64,000 nt of DNA from Mauremys mutica (taxonomy: Eukaryota > Chordata > Testudines > Geoemydidae), in assembly GCF_020497125.1 (NCBI RefSeq), contig NC_059072.1:57694697-57758696 (forward strand), written 5' to 3'. The position numbers and the translations under genes are program-made. Under the pieces are notes generated by a model, which was not told where the DNA came from, made no database searches, and saw only the letters and a list, made by a program, of their open reading frames with translations. Positions within the stretch are counted from its first letter, which is position 1; each line of letters begins with the position of its first letter. This document shows positions 12,143 through 25,056 of the stretch, one piece after another.

Positions 12143-12499
12143 CGGTTCTCAAACTGAGGATTTAGACCCCAAAGTGGGTCTCAACTCCATTTTAATGGGG
12201 TTACCAGGGCTGACGTTAGACTTGCTGGGGCCTGGGGCTGAAGCCGTAGCCCAAGCCCCACTGCCCGGGGCCAAAGCCCAGGGATTTCAGCCCGGGGCAG
12301 AGGGGCTCAGGCTTCAGCTTCAGCCCTGGGCGACCAGGCTCAGGTTACAGTTCCCCCACCTTGGGCTTCAGCTTTGACACACACACACCCTTCCCAGGGT
12401 GGTGGGGCTCGGGCTTCAGATTTGGTCCCCCGTCCTGGGGTCACATCGTAATTTTTGTTGTGAGAAGTGAGTCATGGCGCAATGAAGTTTGAGAATCCC
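12143..12499. mobile_element. hAT-like MITE, GC-rich interior
   Basis: GGTTCTCAAACT on the left is answered by AGTTTGAGAATCCC on the right. The interior is built of repeated GGGGCTCAGGCTTCAGC-like words (12230-12420). The target duplication is not clear. Confidence 0.55.
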
Positions 12500-13307
12500 A
12501 GCTTTAGACCATTTCTTATTTCATGTGCTTTTATCATGTCCCCTCTTATTAATCTGCTTCCTAAGGTAAACAATCCCAGTCTTTCCAATCTCTCTCCACA
12601 GAGAGTTTTCCCGTGGCTCTGATCATTTTCGTCACCCTTCTCTGACCCCCATCTAATTCCTGTTATTGCTTTGAACAAAGACAGATAGAACAGCCAAAGC
12701 AGCAGCAATGCTGCCAGCAGATGCAGCTCCACTGACAGAACTACAGCAAAACAGATTAAGGTCAAATTAATCTCTGGTGTAACTTCGCTGAAGTCAATGG
12801 GTTTATCCTAAGGATGAATTTACTCCTCTTCAGTTAAGTTCCCAGCCAGAGTTCAGTTTCTCTAGAATTATCAACCCTGAAAATTACCTGTTCCTGACAA
12901 CAGGTGTCAGCAATTCGTGAAACTGAACTGGTGCTGAACACAGTTTTACTGTAAATGCAAATAACTGTATTTAGCATTGTTTCAGAAACCATGGTTAAAA
13001 CCAGGTACACAGGAACTGCTATTCCTGTTCAGAACTGTGGTCTATCTACTTCAGTATCCCATTATGCAGACATGTTAGAGGAAGGAGCAAGGAACACGGT
13101 AATGGACACTCATGAAATATTCTACACACATGGGTTCTTTTCCCCTAATCTGTCAGCTAGTGGTCAGTTCGTGCCATAAAGTCCTATCCAATGTAGTTGT
13201 GGATATTCTCAATATCCATACAAAGAAGTTCTCCTTGTTTGAATCCTCCTAAACGTTTAGCTTCAGTGATATTTGTGGAAATCTGTACCATAAGCTAATT
13301 ATGCAGT
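12500..13307. other. Unique DNA, no gene seen
   Basis: Short frames only. I see no element ends or domains. Confidence 0.4.
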
Positions 13308-13830
13308 GTTTTACCCAGAGGTGAAAGTAAGCCGGTACGGTCCAGTACAGCATACCGGCAAGAGCCAGTACACCATGCCAGACTGGACCAGCTTCTACGG
13401 TGGTGATTTAAAGGGCCCGGGGCTCCAGCCGCTGCGTGGAGCCCCGGGCCCTTTTAAGTACCGCCAGAGCTCTGGCAGCCGGGTTCAGGCAGGGATTTAA
13501 AGGGCCCAGTGCTCCTGCCGCTGCAGGGAGCCCCGGGCCCTTTAAATCCCTGCTGGAGCTCCAGCAGCCGGGCTCAGGTGGGGCTCTAAAGGGCCCAGAG
13601 CTCTGGCCGCTGTGGGGATCCCCAGGCCCTTTAAATCCCTGCCGGAGCTCCAGCAGCTGGGCTCCCGTGGTGATGTAAAGGGCCTGGAGCTCCACAGCGG
13701 CCAGAGCCCCAGGCCCTTTAATTCACCCCTGAGCCCCAGGGCTCCCAGCCACGTCTGCAGCTGAGAGCTCTGGGGTGATTTAAAGGCCCTGGGGTGATTT
13801 AAAGGCCACAGTGCCAAACCCCAGTCTGGA
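13308..13830. repeat. GC-rich tandem palindromic repeat in a MITE-like unit
   Basis: The left part begins GGTGAAAGTAAGCCGGTACG and repeats the words CCGGTACGG and CCGGCAAGAGCC. From 13406 onward a unit of about 110 bp recurs: AAAGGGCC...GGGCCCTTTAAATCC followed by CTGG/CCGGAGCTCCAGCAGC. Each unit is close to palindromic. Such units sit inside a known type of GGTGAAAGTAAG-ended MITE in sauropsids. I see no right inverted end. Confidence 0.6.
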
Positions 13831-14471
13831 GGGTCTTATCTCAGATATGTATTTGACATTTAATAATGATTATCAGTTTAACATCTAAATGTTTTCTGTG
13901 ATATGCTGCATTGTATTATGAAGAATTCTACAGATTCAATACAGTCAAGTAGTTGTCTAGAGGCAAAAACAACTGATTAATGCTTTGCTCAAAGAGGTTT
14001 TCACAATGCAAAGAAAAAAAATTCCTAATTAAAAAAATCAAATCAATATAAATGTATGTCATGGATAGCTGTAAGTTTTTCAGTTATGCCTAACTAAAGA
14101 CATTTTTATGAATTCTCACCTTAAATCCAACTATCTTTCAGAAATTTCATCACTTTGAGACTTTTTACAGTATTTCCATACCTACCGATTTTTGAAACTT
14201 ATAAATGGGAACATTTTAGTGAGAAAATTTGGACAGTTTTTAACTCTATTGTCATATATTGGCTGGGGAGAGCTTTTGGCAGGAACAGAACTGAGGAATT
14301 ACAGATTGCTCTTTAAAAGAGGGGGGAGGCGTAGACAAATCCTGTCCCTCTCCCCTTGCATTAAGGCCTAGCAGGAACAGTTTTAATTCACCATGGCTGC
14401 AGAAGCTATTGGGGGTGGCAGGGGGGTTAATACTACTTCTACATTAACATTAACTTCTGAAAGGAATTCTT
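13831..14471. other. A+T-rich unique DNA
   Basis: No coding, RNA or repeat signal is seen. Confidence 0.4.
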
Positions 14472-14545
14472 GGGGTGAAATCCTGGTCCCATTAAAGTCA
14501 ATGGCAAAACTCACAGTGACCTCAAAGGCACCAGGATTTCACCCT
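14472..14545. mobile_element. Short palindromic MITE
   Basis: GGGGTGAAATCCTGG on the left is answered by CCAGGATTTCACCC on the right, with AAAGTCAATGGCAAAACTC between. Similar left-end words occur near 27347 (GGTGAAATCCTGG). Confidence 0.55.
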
Positions 14546-16789
14546 CAGTGGATATTCAACAGGTGTCTAGGGAACATGGTGCAGATATTGGTGCCTCTAC
14601 CTCTCCCCCAACATGCACTCTCCAGTAGTTACAGAGGGATTTCCATAGATTCCAAAGTGGGATAGCATGCACCAGACTCACCTCTGTCCTTCTTCCATGC
14701 TCTCACCCCAGATGCTCCAATCTTGCTTGCTCCACCCATATAAATGGAGGCGTGTACATGTATCAATCTAGCCCATTCTTATTAATGAGTCACGAGTTAT
14801 GTGAATTCCTATCTAATTTTAGGAAAACAAAAGGAATGGCTTGGCCTGCCATTCATGTATTACTCAATATGAAATACTGGCAGGATACATTAGCAGTACA
14901 AAATGGCTGAAAGTAAATACACCTTTACCTAGTAAGTTGGGAAACAAAACTCAATGTTCTAAAACAAGATTATGTATATTCCAAAGACATGAGTGCTTCA
15001 TCTATTAAGGAAAACCTGCTCATTAATTAAGATTGTTGCATTGAGACAGGAAAGATGCTACAAGAGACACAAGAAAGAACACCAACGGAAAGAGTTAAGA
15101 ACCAGACATCTTTAAGAAGTAAGGAAACAGCCCAAGAAGAGTGAAATAATCTGAAAGTACTCAAAGAACAGAAGAATAGGAGAACAAGGCACAAAAATCC
15201 CAAGGAGACAGAAAATAGAAGAAGGACTAGAGAAAATAAGAAAAGTCATCAAGGTCATCCATAACAAGAGAAATCACTGAAATGCACAAGCAACATTCTG
15301 TTCATTTATATGTATTTGTTTTTGCAGTCATTAAAATAGGTTCTCAACAGTAAAGAATATCTTTAAGTTTTTTATATATATATGTATTACAGCAAGAGAA
15401 CTAATTCCTTAACTTTGCAGTGAAAATGAAAATGGTCGGGCACTCAATAAAATGGGAGAGTATCAGGATTTAGGTTAGTGAGCACATTTGTCTTATTAAT
15501 CTTCTCTATAAACAGTTATTTGTAATGGTCCATCAGTCCACAGTGTCTACTCATGGTATTAGTTGAATAGCTAACCAGTGCTCAAACATTTATTTACAGA
15601 AACAACCATAAACCCACAAAATAAAGTACTCAATTCACATGATAATAACTGATCATTAAGAAAAACATGTTCAGAATGTTCAAATCATCTGGTGACAAGT
15701 CCCGTTTCAGAGAATTCATGGAGTTTATAGATTTATTATCATGAAATACTAACGTGAGAATTGAATTATATCAGGAGAAAAGGTCACATGCGTGCATAAT
15801 AAAAAGTTAATAAAGTTTTTCAAATAGCAAGGAAAAATGAATCTGCACAGTAGTGCCTGAAAGTTGTTAATGCTTGGCAACCTGTGTGTGTTTGGCAGAG
15901 AACCTGTATGTGAAATTAAATGTTGATCTCAATACAGCTAATAGTAAACAGGTAGCTATATCACAAAAATCTACCATGACATTTGGTGATGAATCTCACA
16001 GGAGATAGCAGTCTGAGCAGCCAAAGAAAAAGCGATCATGGAAGCCGAACCAACCTCCCCTCCCAAAGCTGATCCTTTAAGGACTACTTTAAAATACACA
16101 GCACGGCAGTAGGGGGAGGTTTCCTTTGCCATTGCCTATGCTGTATCAGTTATTTGGTTAAATACAGGACTTCATTCTCTGGGACTGCCAAGTCAATACC
16201 TTGATTCACTTAAAAAAAAAAAGCACAATATATAAGTAAATTCTAGAAGTTAGTTTTTATTCTGATTTTTTTTTAAACAGGGTCATAGTAGGGGAGGAGG
16301 CAAATAAAAGCCTTTTGAGATGTTTGGTGTTATGATGCAGGGCATAAGCCAAGCATAAACTGCCTGAAGTTAAGAACTACTATTGTGGGCAGATAGCTAA
16401 ATAATATTAATTATAGGATTTATTGCACCGCCCTTTAAAGCATCAGGTGCTAGCCACAGTCAGAGACAGGATACAGACTAGACAGGACCTCTGGTATGTC
16501 AAAAGACAGTAATTCTTCTGTCCCTGTGTTATTTATTAGCATTGGGCCAATAATTCAACCTCAATAATTTATGATAACTATTCACTTTTTTCTTTTGTGA
16601 ACTGTCCGCAAACAAATTGCAAAATTCTCAGGTATATCTCTTGTTTGACAATTTCTTCTGTGACTAATTCTTGCTCTGGAGATTGTCCATGAAGAGTACA
16701 TTGAGATTAGCAATTTGCAAATTTGTGCTGTATTGGTGAGTTATGTATATCACATTGTTTTTGGTTTTTGTGACCCCACTCTTAATCCC
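14546..16789. other. A+T-rich unique DNA with a purine-rich tract
   Basis: Between about 15040 and 15290 the plus strand is strongly purine-rich (AAGAA/GGAGA words). No gene is seen elsewhere. Confidence 0.4.
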
Positions 16790-17453
16790 CACCAATAAGA
16801 ATGGAGTTAAGCAGCTGCTCTGAGCCGAGGCAGCTCCACCCTGCCACTCCTGCAAAGCCAGCAGACAGTGGAGGAGAACTGAAATACACGCTATGTGCCT
16901 GCTATCTGAGGTCTGGCTGTTGCAAAGCCCAAATGGAAGAGACTTGTGATTCTCAGAAGGTCTGAGATTCTATCCTTGATTCCTTACCCACTGGGAAAGA
17001 GGAGACCAGTAGGAAATGATCCATGGAGGAAATGATCCTTATTGAAATTCCGGGAGGTAGGTGGACACAAGCCCGCCCATGTCTAAAGGTCCCTCCCCCA
17101 GCCTTGTGGAAGGAACCACTGGACCCAGGACTCAACTGATGACGTGGGACAAGTAAGGAATAACAGGGTCGGGAGTGGGGATCATAGGTTCAAAACTAGG
17201 GATCCAGAGGGGACACTGAGCAGAGAATGCTGGACAGTGCCCACTGCTCCTCAAAGCAGTTTAAGGAGCCTGCAGACACTGCCCAAAGGAACTCTACTCG
17301 GATACGTAAGAGAAGGGAGGAATGGAAATAGGCCCCAGAGTCACAGAGCACCTCCCCATCCAGCATCCTCCTCCTGGTGTTGTAGATGGCTACTTTGGCC
17401 AGTGCCAGAGTAGGTCTCGTGACTTCATGTAAAAAAGAGTATAAGATGTACAT
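16790..17453 (-). mobile_element. LINE ORF2 C-terminal relic
   Basis: On the minus strand, 17453-17196 is open and encodes a segment with ALAKVAIYNTRRRMLDGEVL followed by FEEQWALSS and a final SVSP block. I recognise this as the C-terminal tail of a LINE reverse-transcriptase protein that is common in sauropsid genomes, possibly of the Tx1/L1 type. The sequence down to 16790 may be its 3' end. No catalytic domain is present. The clade is uncertain. Confidence 0.4.
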
Positions 17454-20120
17454 CTACTTTGATGTAAATGAAGAGATCTAACAGCAGGGTTTCCATGAAT
17501 TCACGTTTTCTCAAGTGGATGCCCTTAAAGAAAAGCTATGCAAGATTGAATTTTCATTTATTTATTTATTTATTTAATAGTCTGAAAATAAAAGCTTGGA
17601 AGAATTCTCTAACATGCTGATCATGGATCAATTCTTGAGAATTTTCTCTGAGCATGCCAAGTTGTAGACGTAACAGAAAATGGTAAATGAGCAGTTTCTG
17701 TGTTGGAGAGTTTCCCATTTATGTGATAAGAGTATGAACAATTACAAAGGAGAGGTATAGACTATACAGGTCTCTTCCCAGCCCCCAATATGTAGATAAT
17801 ACAGTTTAGCCCAGGGAAGCAAATCAAAGAGTCACCAAAATTAAAACACTATTTTTAACCATTTGCAAAGACAGAACACCTTACTCCACTCTGCCATAGG
17901 AAAGATAAGGGAGCTGGCCACACAGCCAACAGACCTGCACTCATTTCTGGCTTCGTTGTGTGTTTTAGCCACAGCTCACACTGAACTGAAGATAGGGCAG
18001 CTTCCATGGCACTAGGGACGTACACTCAGTAGTGATTTCTCATTCATGCTTCTACATGGTGCAGTATGTGCTCTCCATGCCAGTCCAGTTTTAGGAGGAG
18101 GCACATGGAAGGTATTAAGGTTCAATAATCCTGTGCCCCAGAAGCCTAAGAACTGGAATGTGCCCAGCCCCTGCATAGGAATATCTAAATGGGGAAGTCC
18201 ACAGTATGTCAAAAAAGTTGCACTACTGAACATATCCTGTGATCCTTTCTACACTTACACTTCTAGCTCTTGCACTTAGAAGTACAATGCTGGAAACAGT
18301 TGGCATGATGATTTTAACCCACTTTGACAGTTGAACTACTCAGGTAAAAATCAATGGACACTTGGTTAGAACTGCTTATCTTCCTAGGTAGTCTTTAAAC
18401 TTTGATTAGGCCTGAGCTAGGGCTTTTAAAACACATCTACAGCAAGCACAATTGACCTCATTAACCTTTCTCTAAACACCACCATTCCTTGTAATCTTTT
18501 CCTCTTCTTTTGATTCTTTGTATCATCAGTCTTTCAAAGTATAAAGAAAGGTGTGTGCTTCTCAAGCTTAACTAACTGCAAAAATAATTACTCTCCAAAA
18601 AAGGAAGAGAAGGGAAATTGGTGCATTTGGTATTCATTATTAAAATGATTAAATATTCAAAGGTGATGCATTCCAGAAATATTTCCATCCCTAATACAAA
18701 GTACAATTTTTTGCTCAGATAGAAATGTCCTCTGAATTAACAGATTAGGAGCCAGGCAACTTCTATAATTCCATTAAATAAAAATGGTATGAATGCATAG
18801 GAACAATTTAAGTCAGTGAAAAATAAGTCAACTTATATCAACTGAGAATCTGGCCCCAAACAACCACAAATGTACTCTTACCATTCTGGCACTGATAATG
18901 TGGCTGTATGTTTAAAGTATGCTCTGTAAAAGATGCTGAGAAAATTTGTTCAAGGGGATTCTAGGGAATGTGATTATTTTTCATATGCTAGCTACATCTA
19001 CATAATTTTCTCCTTTTGAACTTTATTGGTGACAATCCTGAAAACCTACAGCTATTATCAGGCAAACTTGGGTAGCTAAGAAAGCATAATGTACTGGATC
19101 TCTCTGTCATAAAAAACAAACAAAGGTGTCAAAGATTTAAATCAGAGGAAAGTTAAATAACCTCCCAAATACTGGAGGAAATGCAAGTATCAAGAATGAG
19201 AAATAGTCTGTCTTATTACTCAAAGGCGTACTCCTTTTACCCAGATCTGAAAATAATTGAATAAAAGGGTTATAAAATAATCTAAAAGAAACTGAGATAG
19301 AGCAATATCAGAGAACAAGCAGAAATTGATTTACCTTACTAATGTGTTCCAAAAAATAAGTTAAACTTAAAGACATTAAAGCTTTTTTTGGACTGAAAAT
19401 TCATAGGCCAAGACTAAGGAAGTATAAATTTTATCTTCCCAAGCCATAAACCAAGATAAGATACCCAGGATCCAAGAAGTGAATTCTGCTCAAACTCAAG
19501 TTTGAGGAAAATGTTCTCTGGATGCAACAAGGTTTTTTAGGACCTTCCAAAATCAGGAACAAAACACAACTTTCCCAAAAAACTGTCTCCTCTCCACATG
19601 CAACCCAAAAATACTGGGGAGATTGGTCATGGGAGGCCACAATACTCTCATCCCAAACATCAACTCACCCCTCCTTCCTCAAAAGCCTGGGAGAAGATAT
19701 AAGACTTAGTGGTTTGCCCTGGAGATTGAGAGATCTGGCTGTTGCAGACTAGGGTGGGAGAGTGTATGCTAAAATCTTGGGGCTGTTGTGGAAAAATTCC
19801 CTGGCAACAGCTCCTTCCCTTTTAAATCAAGGGGATTTCAGCTCACATGCATTTGCTCACCACATCTGTGGCACCAAATAGGCCCAAAGCCATTTATTAA
19901 TCTTCCCTCCCCACCTCCCTCCAGAAAAAAGAAACATCCATACTCACACCTTAACCAATAATAATTTTGATAAGCGCAAGTGTTTGCTTTATAAAGTACC
20001 AAGCAGGATTCCAATTGCTGAATAGCTACAGACTGCGTCTGTCTGCTTTTCTCTAGCCAAAGTTTTGCCTTTGCACAGACAGACACTTCCTTTTGTTCCA
20101 GTTATAACTTCAGTCAGCTG
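17454..20120. other. A+T-rich unique DNA with a TTTA microsatellite
   Basis: A (TTTA)5 run lies at 17557-17576. Otherwise I see only short frames without domains. Confidence 0.4.
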
Positions 20121-21264
20121 TAGAGTTGCCAACCCTCCCGGATTGGCCAGGAATCTTCTGGAATCAGCCTTGATCTCCTCTTCGCTACTGAAAGCAATCT
20201 GGGAGATTTTAATAGACCGCTAAAAGTCCGGTTGGCAGTGCAGCAGGGCTAAGGCAGGCTCCCTACCTGCCCTGGTTCCACATGGCTCCCGGAAGCAACC
20301 GCAACACATCTCTCTGGCTCCTAGGCGCAGGGTTGGCCAGGGGTCTCTGCGCACTGCCCGCCCCGAGCACTGGCTCCGCAGCTCCCATTGGCCAGGAACC
20401 GCGGTCAATGGGAGCTGTGGGGACAGTGCCTGCAGGCAGTGGCAGCTCACAGAACCGCCTGGCCACCTCTGCACATAGGAGCCAGACATGCCAGTTGCTT
20501 CCAGGAGCCTCCTGAGATAAACGCCGCCCAGCTGGAGCCCGCACCCCAACCCCCTACCCCAGTCCTGAGCCCCCTCCTGCACCCAAACTCCCTCCCAGAG
20601 CCCGCACCCCTCACCCCCTCTTGAATTCCAACCCTCTGCCCCAGGCTCAGCCCGGAGCACTCTCCCATACTTCAAACCCCTTGGCCCCATCCCCCAGCCA
20701 AAAGTCTGCACCCCCCACACACACCCCAACCCCCGGCTCCAGCCCAGTGAAAATGAGTGAGGGTGGGGCAGAATGAGCAATGGAGGGAGGGGGGATGGAA
20801 CAGGGCCGGCTCCAGGCACCATCATTCCAAGCTGGTGCTTGGGGCAGCAATCTGCAAGGGGCGGCAGTCCCTGTTGTTTTGCCCCCAAGCAGCGCGCCGA
20901 ATTGCTGCTGCGGACGGTGGGGCCAGTCCCTTAGGGCGGCACGTGCGTTTCCGCGGGGGCAGCAATTCGGCAGCAGCTTCTATGTTTAGCTGTCCGTGGT
21001 GGCTTCAGCTAAACATAGAAGCTGCCGCCGAATTGCCGCCGCCGCAGAAACGCGCCTGCCGCCCTAAGGGCACATGGACTGCCCCTGCCGCCCACGGCAG
21101 CAATTTGGCGCACTGCTTGGGGCAGCGAAAACTGTAGAGCCAGCCCTGGGATGGAATGAGCAGGGGTCAGGGCCTTGGAGAAGGGGCATGGCAGGTGTGT
21201 GGCCACAGGGAAGGGGTAGGGCAAGGGTGTTTGGGTTTGTGCGATTAAATAGTTGTCAACCTTA
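20121..21264. mobile_element. hAT-like element interrupted by a second hAT MITE
   Basis: The left end TAGAGTTGCCAAC and the right end GTTGTCAACCTTA are inverted matches. Flanks GTCAGCTG (20113-20120) and GTTAGCAG (21265-21272) agree at 6 of 8. The interior holds a GC-rich block (20280-20560) in which GCAGCTCCCATTGGCCAGGA faces an inverted copy, and a proline-codon-like CCCGCACCCC run. The 222-codon frame on minus is a by-product of this GC bias. The element hosts the MITE at 20801-21148. Confidence 0.65.
20801..21148. mobile_element. hAT MITE, CAGGGCCGGCT-end family, 348 bp
   Basis: Starts CAGGGCCGGCTCCAGGCACC and ends TAGAGCCAGCCCTG. GGATGGAA flanks both sides (20793-20800, 21149-21156), a perfect 8-bp duplication. 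The centre folds back: about 20925-20993 pairs with about 21005-21072, including AGCTTCTATGTTTAGCTG and its inverse. Confidence 0.9.
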
Positions 21265-21754
21265 GTTAGCAGCTATAACCCTGAAGAGGTCAGTTTATTG
21301 GACGGGAAAAGGGGTGGTGGCAAAATTCCTTCTTTCCTGTTAGTAATACTTAAAATCGTGTTTTTATGAAACGAAGAGGCTATGGTTTTTGGTTGGACTT
21401 TTTTGGGGGGGGGGGGGTGTTAAAAAAAGGATAGCCTCCCTGCCCCTTGTGGCACCCAGGCTGGAGCAAATCAACCTGTGCTATGAGTTCAGTGTCAGGC
21501 TTAAATGGTTAACAATAAACAAATGCAAGATTTGGCTGTCTGTGCCTTTAAACTATAAACAAACACAAATGGTGACTGCCTTGTCACAGTGCTTAAGCAA
21601 AGGCCCCAGGGTCCTGGGGTAGCACTAAGCAGCTCTTCTCTCATCCCATGCTCACTCAGCACTAGAGGAAACCAGGCAAGCCTTCTTAACTGGACTGCCA
21701 CCTCCCTACTAGTCCACATCTCCTCCATTCCCTTCTAGGCCTCAAAAACAAAAG
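21265..21754. other. Unique DNA with a poly-G run
   Basis: A run of G with one T lies near 21404-21419. No gene is seen. Confidence 0.4.
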
Positions 21755-22025
21755 TCTTGGCTACACTTACAAATTTGCAGCGCTGCAGCAGGGTGTGAAA
21801 ACACACCCTCTCCAGCGCTGCAAATTGCGGCGCTGCAAAGCGCCAGTGCAGTCAAAGCCCCAGCGCTGGGAGCGCGGCTCCCAGCGCTGTCCGTTATTCC
21901 CCACAGGGAGGTGGAGTACGGACAGCGCTGGGAGAGCTTTCTCCCAGCGCTGGCGCTTTGACTACACTTAGCGCTTCAAAGCGCTGCCGCGGCAGCGCTT
22001 TGAAGTGTAAGTGTAGCCAAAGCCT
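21755..22025. mobile_element. MITE with CAGCGCTG repeats
   Basis: The left end TCTTGGCTACACTTACAAA and the right end GTGTAAGTGTAGCCAAAGCC are inverted repeats. AGCGCT words recur through the element, and two internal hairpins (near 21863-21890 and 21985-22005) are visible. The ends resemble those of the 7766-8578 element (TTGGCTACACTT). The target duplication is unclear. Confidence 0.7.
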
Positions 22026-22663
22026 AAGTCTCATTGGTAGCCCAGGCTGAGTGGATTTTTTTTAAGCAAGGAGGTGTCAGGGCACTAATGCCTCCAGCAG
22101 GGGGCAGAGGAGGCCTCAGACCTCCTTACGTTTCTGATTCAAATGACTGGAGGAGTTACTCCCTGAAGGGTAAAAGCTTTGTAGTGGTCCTGGTTGTGCT
22201 GAGAAATAAAAAGAAGGAACAGTTAGACTGTGGCTGACCAGCTGGAGAAAGAAGAAGTGAAAGGGAGCTACGTTTACATAGCGCTATTTTCCTTGCTGTA
22301 TATCAAAACCTACATACCCACTGGCAAATACAGTGAGAAAGGTAGTCAGCTTGAAATGTGACATGCTGCTCTCACTCACGTCACCTGCTGCATATTGGGT
22401 TCTATCTTCAGAGCTAAGAAATAATTTCCCAACACCCACTTATAGGGCCTTTGTTCTTAAAACAAAGACATAAATGAAAAATAGGTCTACTGTTCTTCTG
22501 ATCAAACTCAATGGTGAAATTTTATGGCTTGTGATATTTAGGAGGTCTGACAAGATGATCATCAGGATTCCTTCTGTTGTTGTTTCTTATTTCTATTATG
22601 GTAGTATTAGAATCAGGGGAGCACTGTGCAAACTAGTAACGAACAATAATAATAAAACTTAAT
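22026..22663. other. Unique DNA, no gene seen
   Basis: Short frames only. Confidence 0.4.
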
Positions 22664-22858
22664 TCTTACACAGTGTTTTTCATCCATAGATCTCAAAGCA
22701 TTTTACCAAGGAGGTCAACATCATTATTCCCATTTTACAAATCAGGAAACCGAGGCCCATGGAGGGAAAGTAACTTGTCCAAAATAAACCCATGGTAGAG
22801 CTGGGAACAGAACCCAAGTCTCCTGAGTAACAGTCCAATGCCCTAGGTCACTGACTCC
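22664..22858 (-). mobile_element. MIR-type SINE copy
   Basis: The minus-strand reading of this stretch shows the MIR core: the tRNA-like part GGGTTCTGTTCCCAGCTC, then GGACAAGTTACTTTCC, then CTCGGTTTCCTGATTTG and TAAAATGGGAATAATGATG. MIR elements are ancient, tRNA-derived and found across amniotes. Confidence 0.75.
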
Positions 22859-25056
22859 AAGAAGATGGTACCTGTCCTACACATTTTATAGTGTAGGTGT
22901 GAGAGGGGATACAAGAGGTGAACCAGACACACAGGCCCTTATGACCTTAACATTTCTGAAGGCCCCTCCAGTGAGCCCTGATCAGAACTGGTTCCTTTCT
23001 GCCACTGTGCTTCTTCTTTAAAGAAAAAACACTCAAAGTTTTTTTGCCAGATGCATAAAATTGGATTGTGGTCAAAATTATATCCCACAAAATGTGGTTT
23101 GAACTAGAGAAAATGCTTTGTTTGAACCCTTGCCTGCATACTCTCTTCTTGATTTTATCATTTTTTAAATCTTGTTCTTAATGTTTCTGCTGTATTCGCT
23201 TGACTAATATTTTAACACTTTACTCTTACCATGTTTTTGGTGCTCTGGATTTTATTAAGTTTATACTGTCACTGTGGTTATGGATTAATTGCTATTGATT
23301 TCTAAAGAAAACATATTTTGATATATGCTTTTGACTAAATATGATTATTTTCGCTGTCATTTTTAGTCCATTAATCTTAGAAAGTCATTTTGCTCTTTTC
23401 AGACAATCTGCTAATGTCACTTGCATTTTTATCAGGTATTTGATTTCCACAGTATTCTTTGTGATCTAATTCCATTGTTAAGCCCAAGAGACCCAAGAGA
23501 CACTCCTCCACATTTGTGATAGGAGGCAACCTCAAACCCAGAATCCAGGCTCAAGGGACAGAGAGTGCCAGCTCAACACCATGTTCCCCAGTTCCTGTGT
23601 AGTCCCTGTGTGGGTGCTTCATGTTGATCCAGGCCTGTGGGTGTCATCATGCGCTACCTTTTCCTTCTTTTCCCCTCACCTGCCAACTTACAATGCATCA
23701 CTAAGAGTGCCACCCACACACTCCAAGGGACTCTGGGAACAGCAGGCAGTATAGGGAGTCCCTAGCAGCATGGATACCGATTGCAGGAACCATACTGTCA
23801 AGAGGAGGCAGGTAGCCAGGTAGCTGTGTACCATTTGCAGGTACTGGGATAGGCACGTGGCTATGTAGAGGCAAGGAACCTCTTTGTGGATAGACCTTTT
23901 CTTCTGTTAGCTCATCTAAGATCCACAGAGTTTGGGGGCCAAGTGCCCTGCTGTTTCATGGGGCAAATTCCACCCTTTATGGAAAGAGTGAATTCAAATA
24001 AGTGGCATTTCCAATCCCCTATTGTTTTTCCCTAACAGGAGAGCACGGAGGCCCAAGGCTCTTTGAGAGATTTAGGGCAAAATCCTTCTTTCAGTTTCAC
24101 AGAACTCTTCCTCTTTTCTGGAATATTTCTGTGATGAAGTAACTATTGTGAATGTTATCACTGTGAATTATATGGAAACAGGCGCAATTAGCTTCTAGAC
24201 AGTTGTTCATTTGCACTTATTTCAGCTCTCCAATTTCAATATGTCTTTATACTGAAGTCAACATCACATACTTTCTTCAGCCAACTTTTAAAAATTGTGT
24301 TCATCAGCTCACTGAGCATAATTTTTTATTTTCACATTTGATTTTTTCTTCACTTAACAGTAGGTTGTGTTTTGCACTGCATCTGCTTTTTCTTGGCTTT
24401 CAGACTCTGAAAGCTATGTGCAGGGGGTAAGTTTCTAAAACATAGAATTATGTGGCAAGCAGATAATGGATTGTCATATTATATGTGCATTATTCTTTGA
24501 ATTCTCAAGGTTTGTGCACATAAGGTGGTTTTTCCCTGATAGGCTGGAGATGTATGCAACCTGTTAAAGAGTAAGAACAAACTCACAGAAATCTTGACTC
24601 CATAATCTAATTAATCATGTGCAGGGCCACAAGACTTCCACACAGTCAGGGCCATGCAATTTGCCAAAGAATCCTTTCCCACCCAGGCCCCCTTGCTGCA
24701 GAACTGTGCACCAGAATCAGACCTTTCATTTTTAAAAGGTTATGTTTTTAGCCCTTATAGTAGCAGAGGAAACCTCCAACGTGAATTGAGTGTAAACCAA
24801 TGTGATGTTATATGCCCATGTCTGCAGAGGGACTGAAAAAATAGTTCTGAGGGGTGTGACCAGCCTGTTCATCTCAGTTAGGGTCCCGTGGACTAAACAA
24901 TTCTATATTTTCCCAAGATGCCATAGAATCCAGCATTTCTGCCATGGATTTCCCAATGTTGCTGTCACCCTGCATCTGCCATTTTATATTTGGTCTCATT
25001 GCAAGTCTGCAGCTGCCTCTTACTCTGCAGCTTTCCCCACCAGGGGGAGTTAATGG
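22859..25056. other. Unique DNA, no gene seen
   Basis: Several frames of 60-83 codons lack any domain. No repeat that I can name. Confidence 0.4.

Noticed and set aside
20220..20888. 222-codon minus-strand frame
   Set aside because: It lies in a GC-rich MITE interior and crosses the boundary of a second inserted MITE, so it cannot be an ancestral gene.
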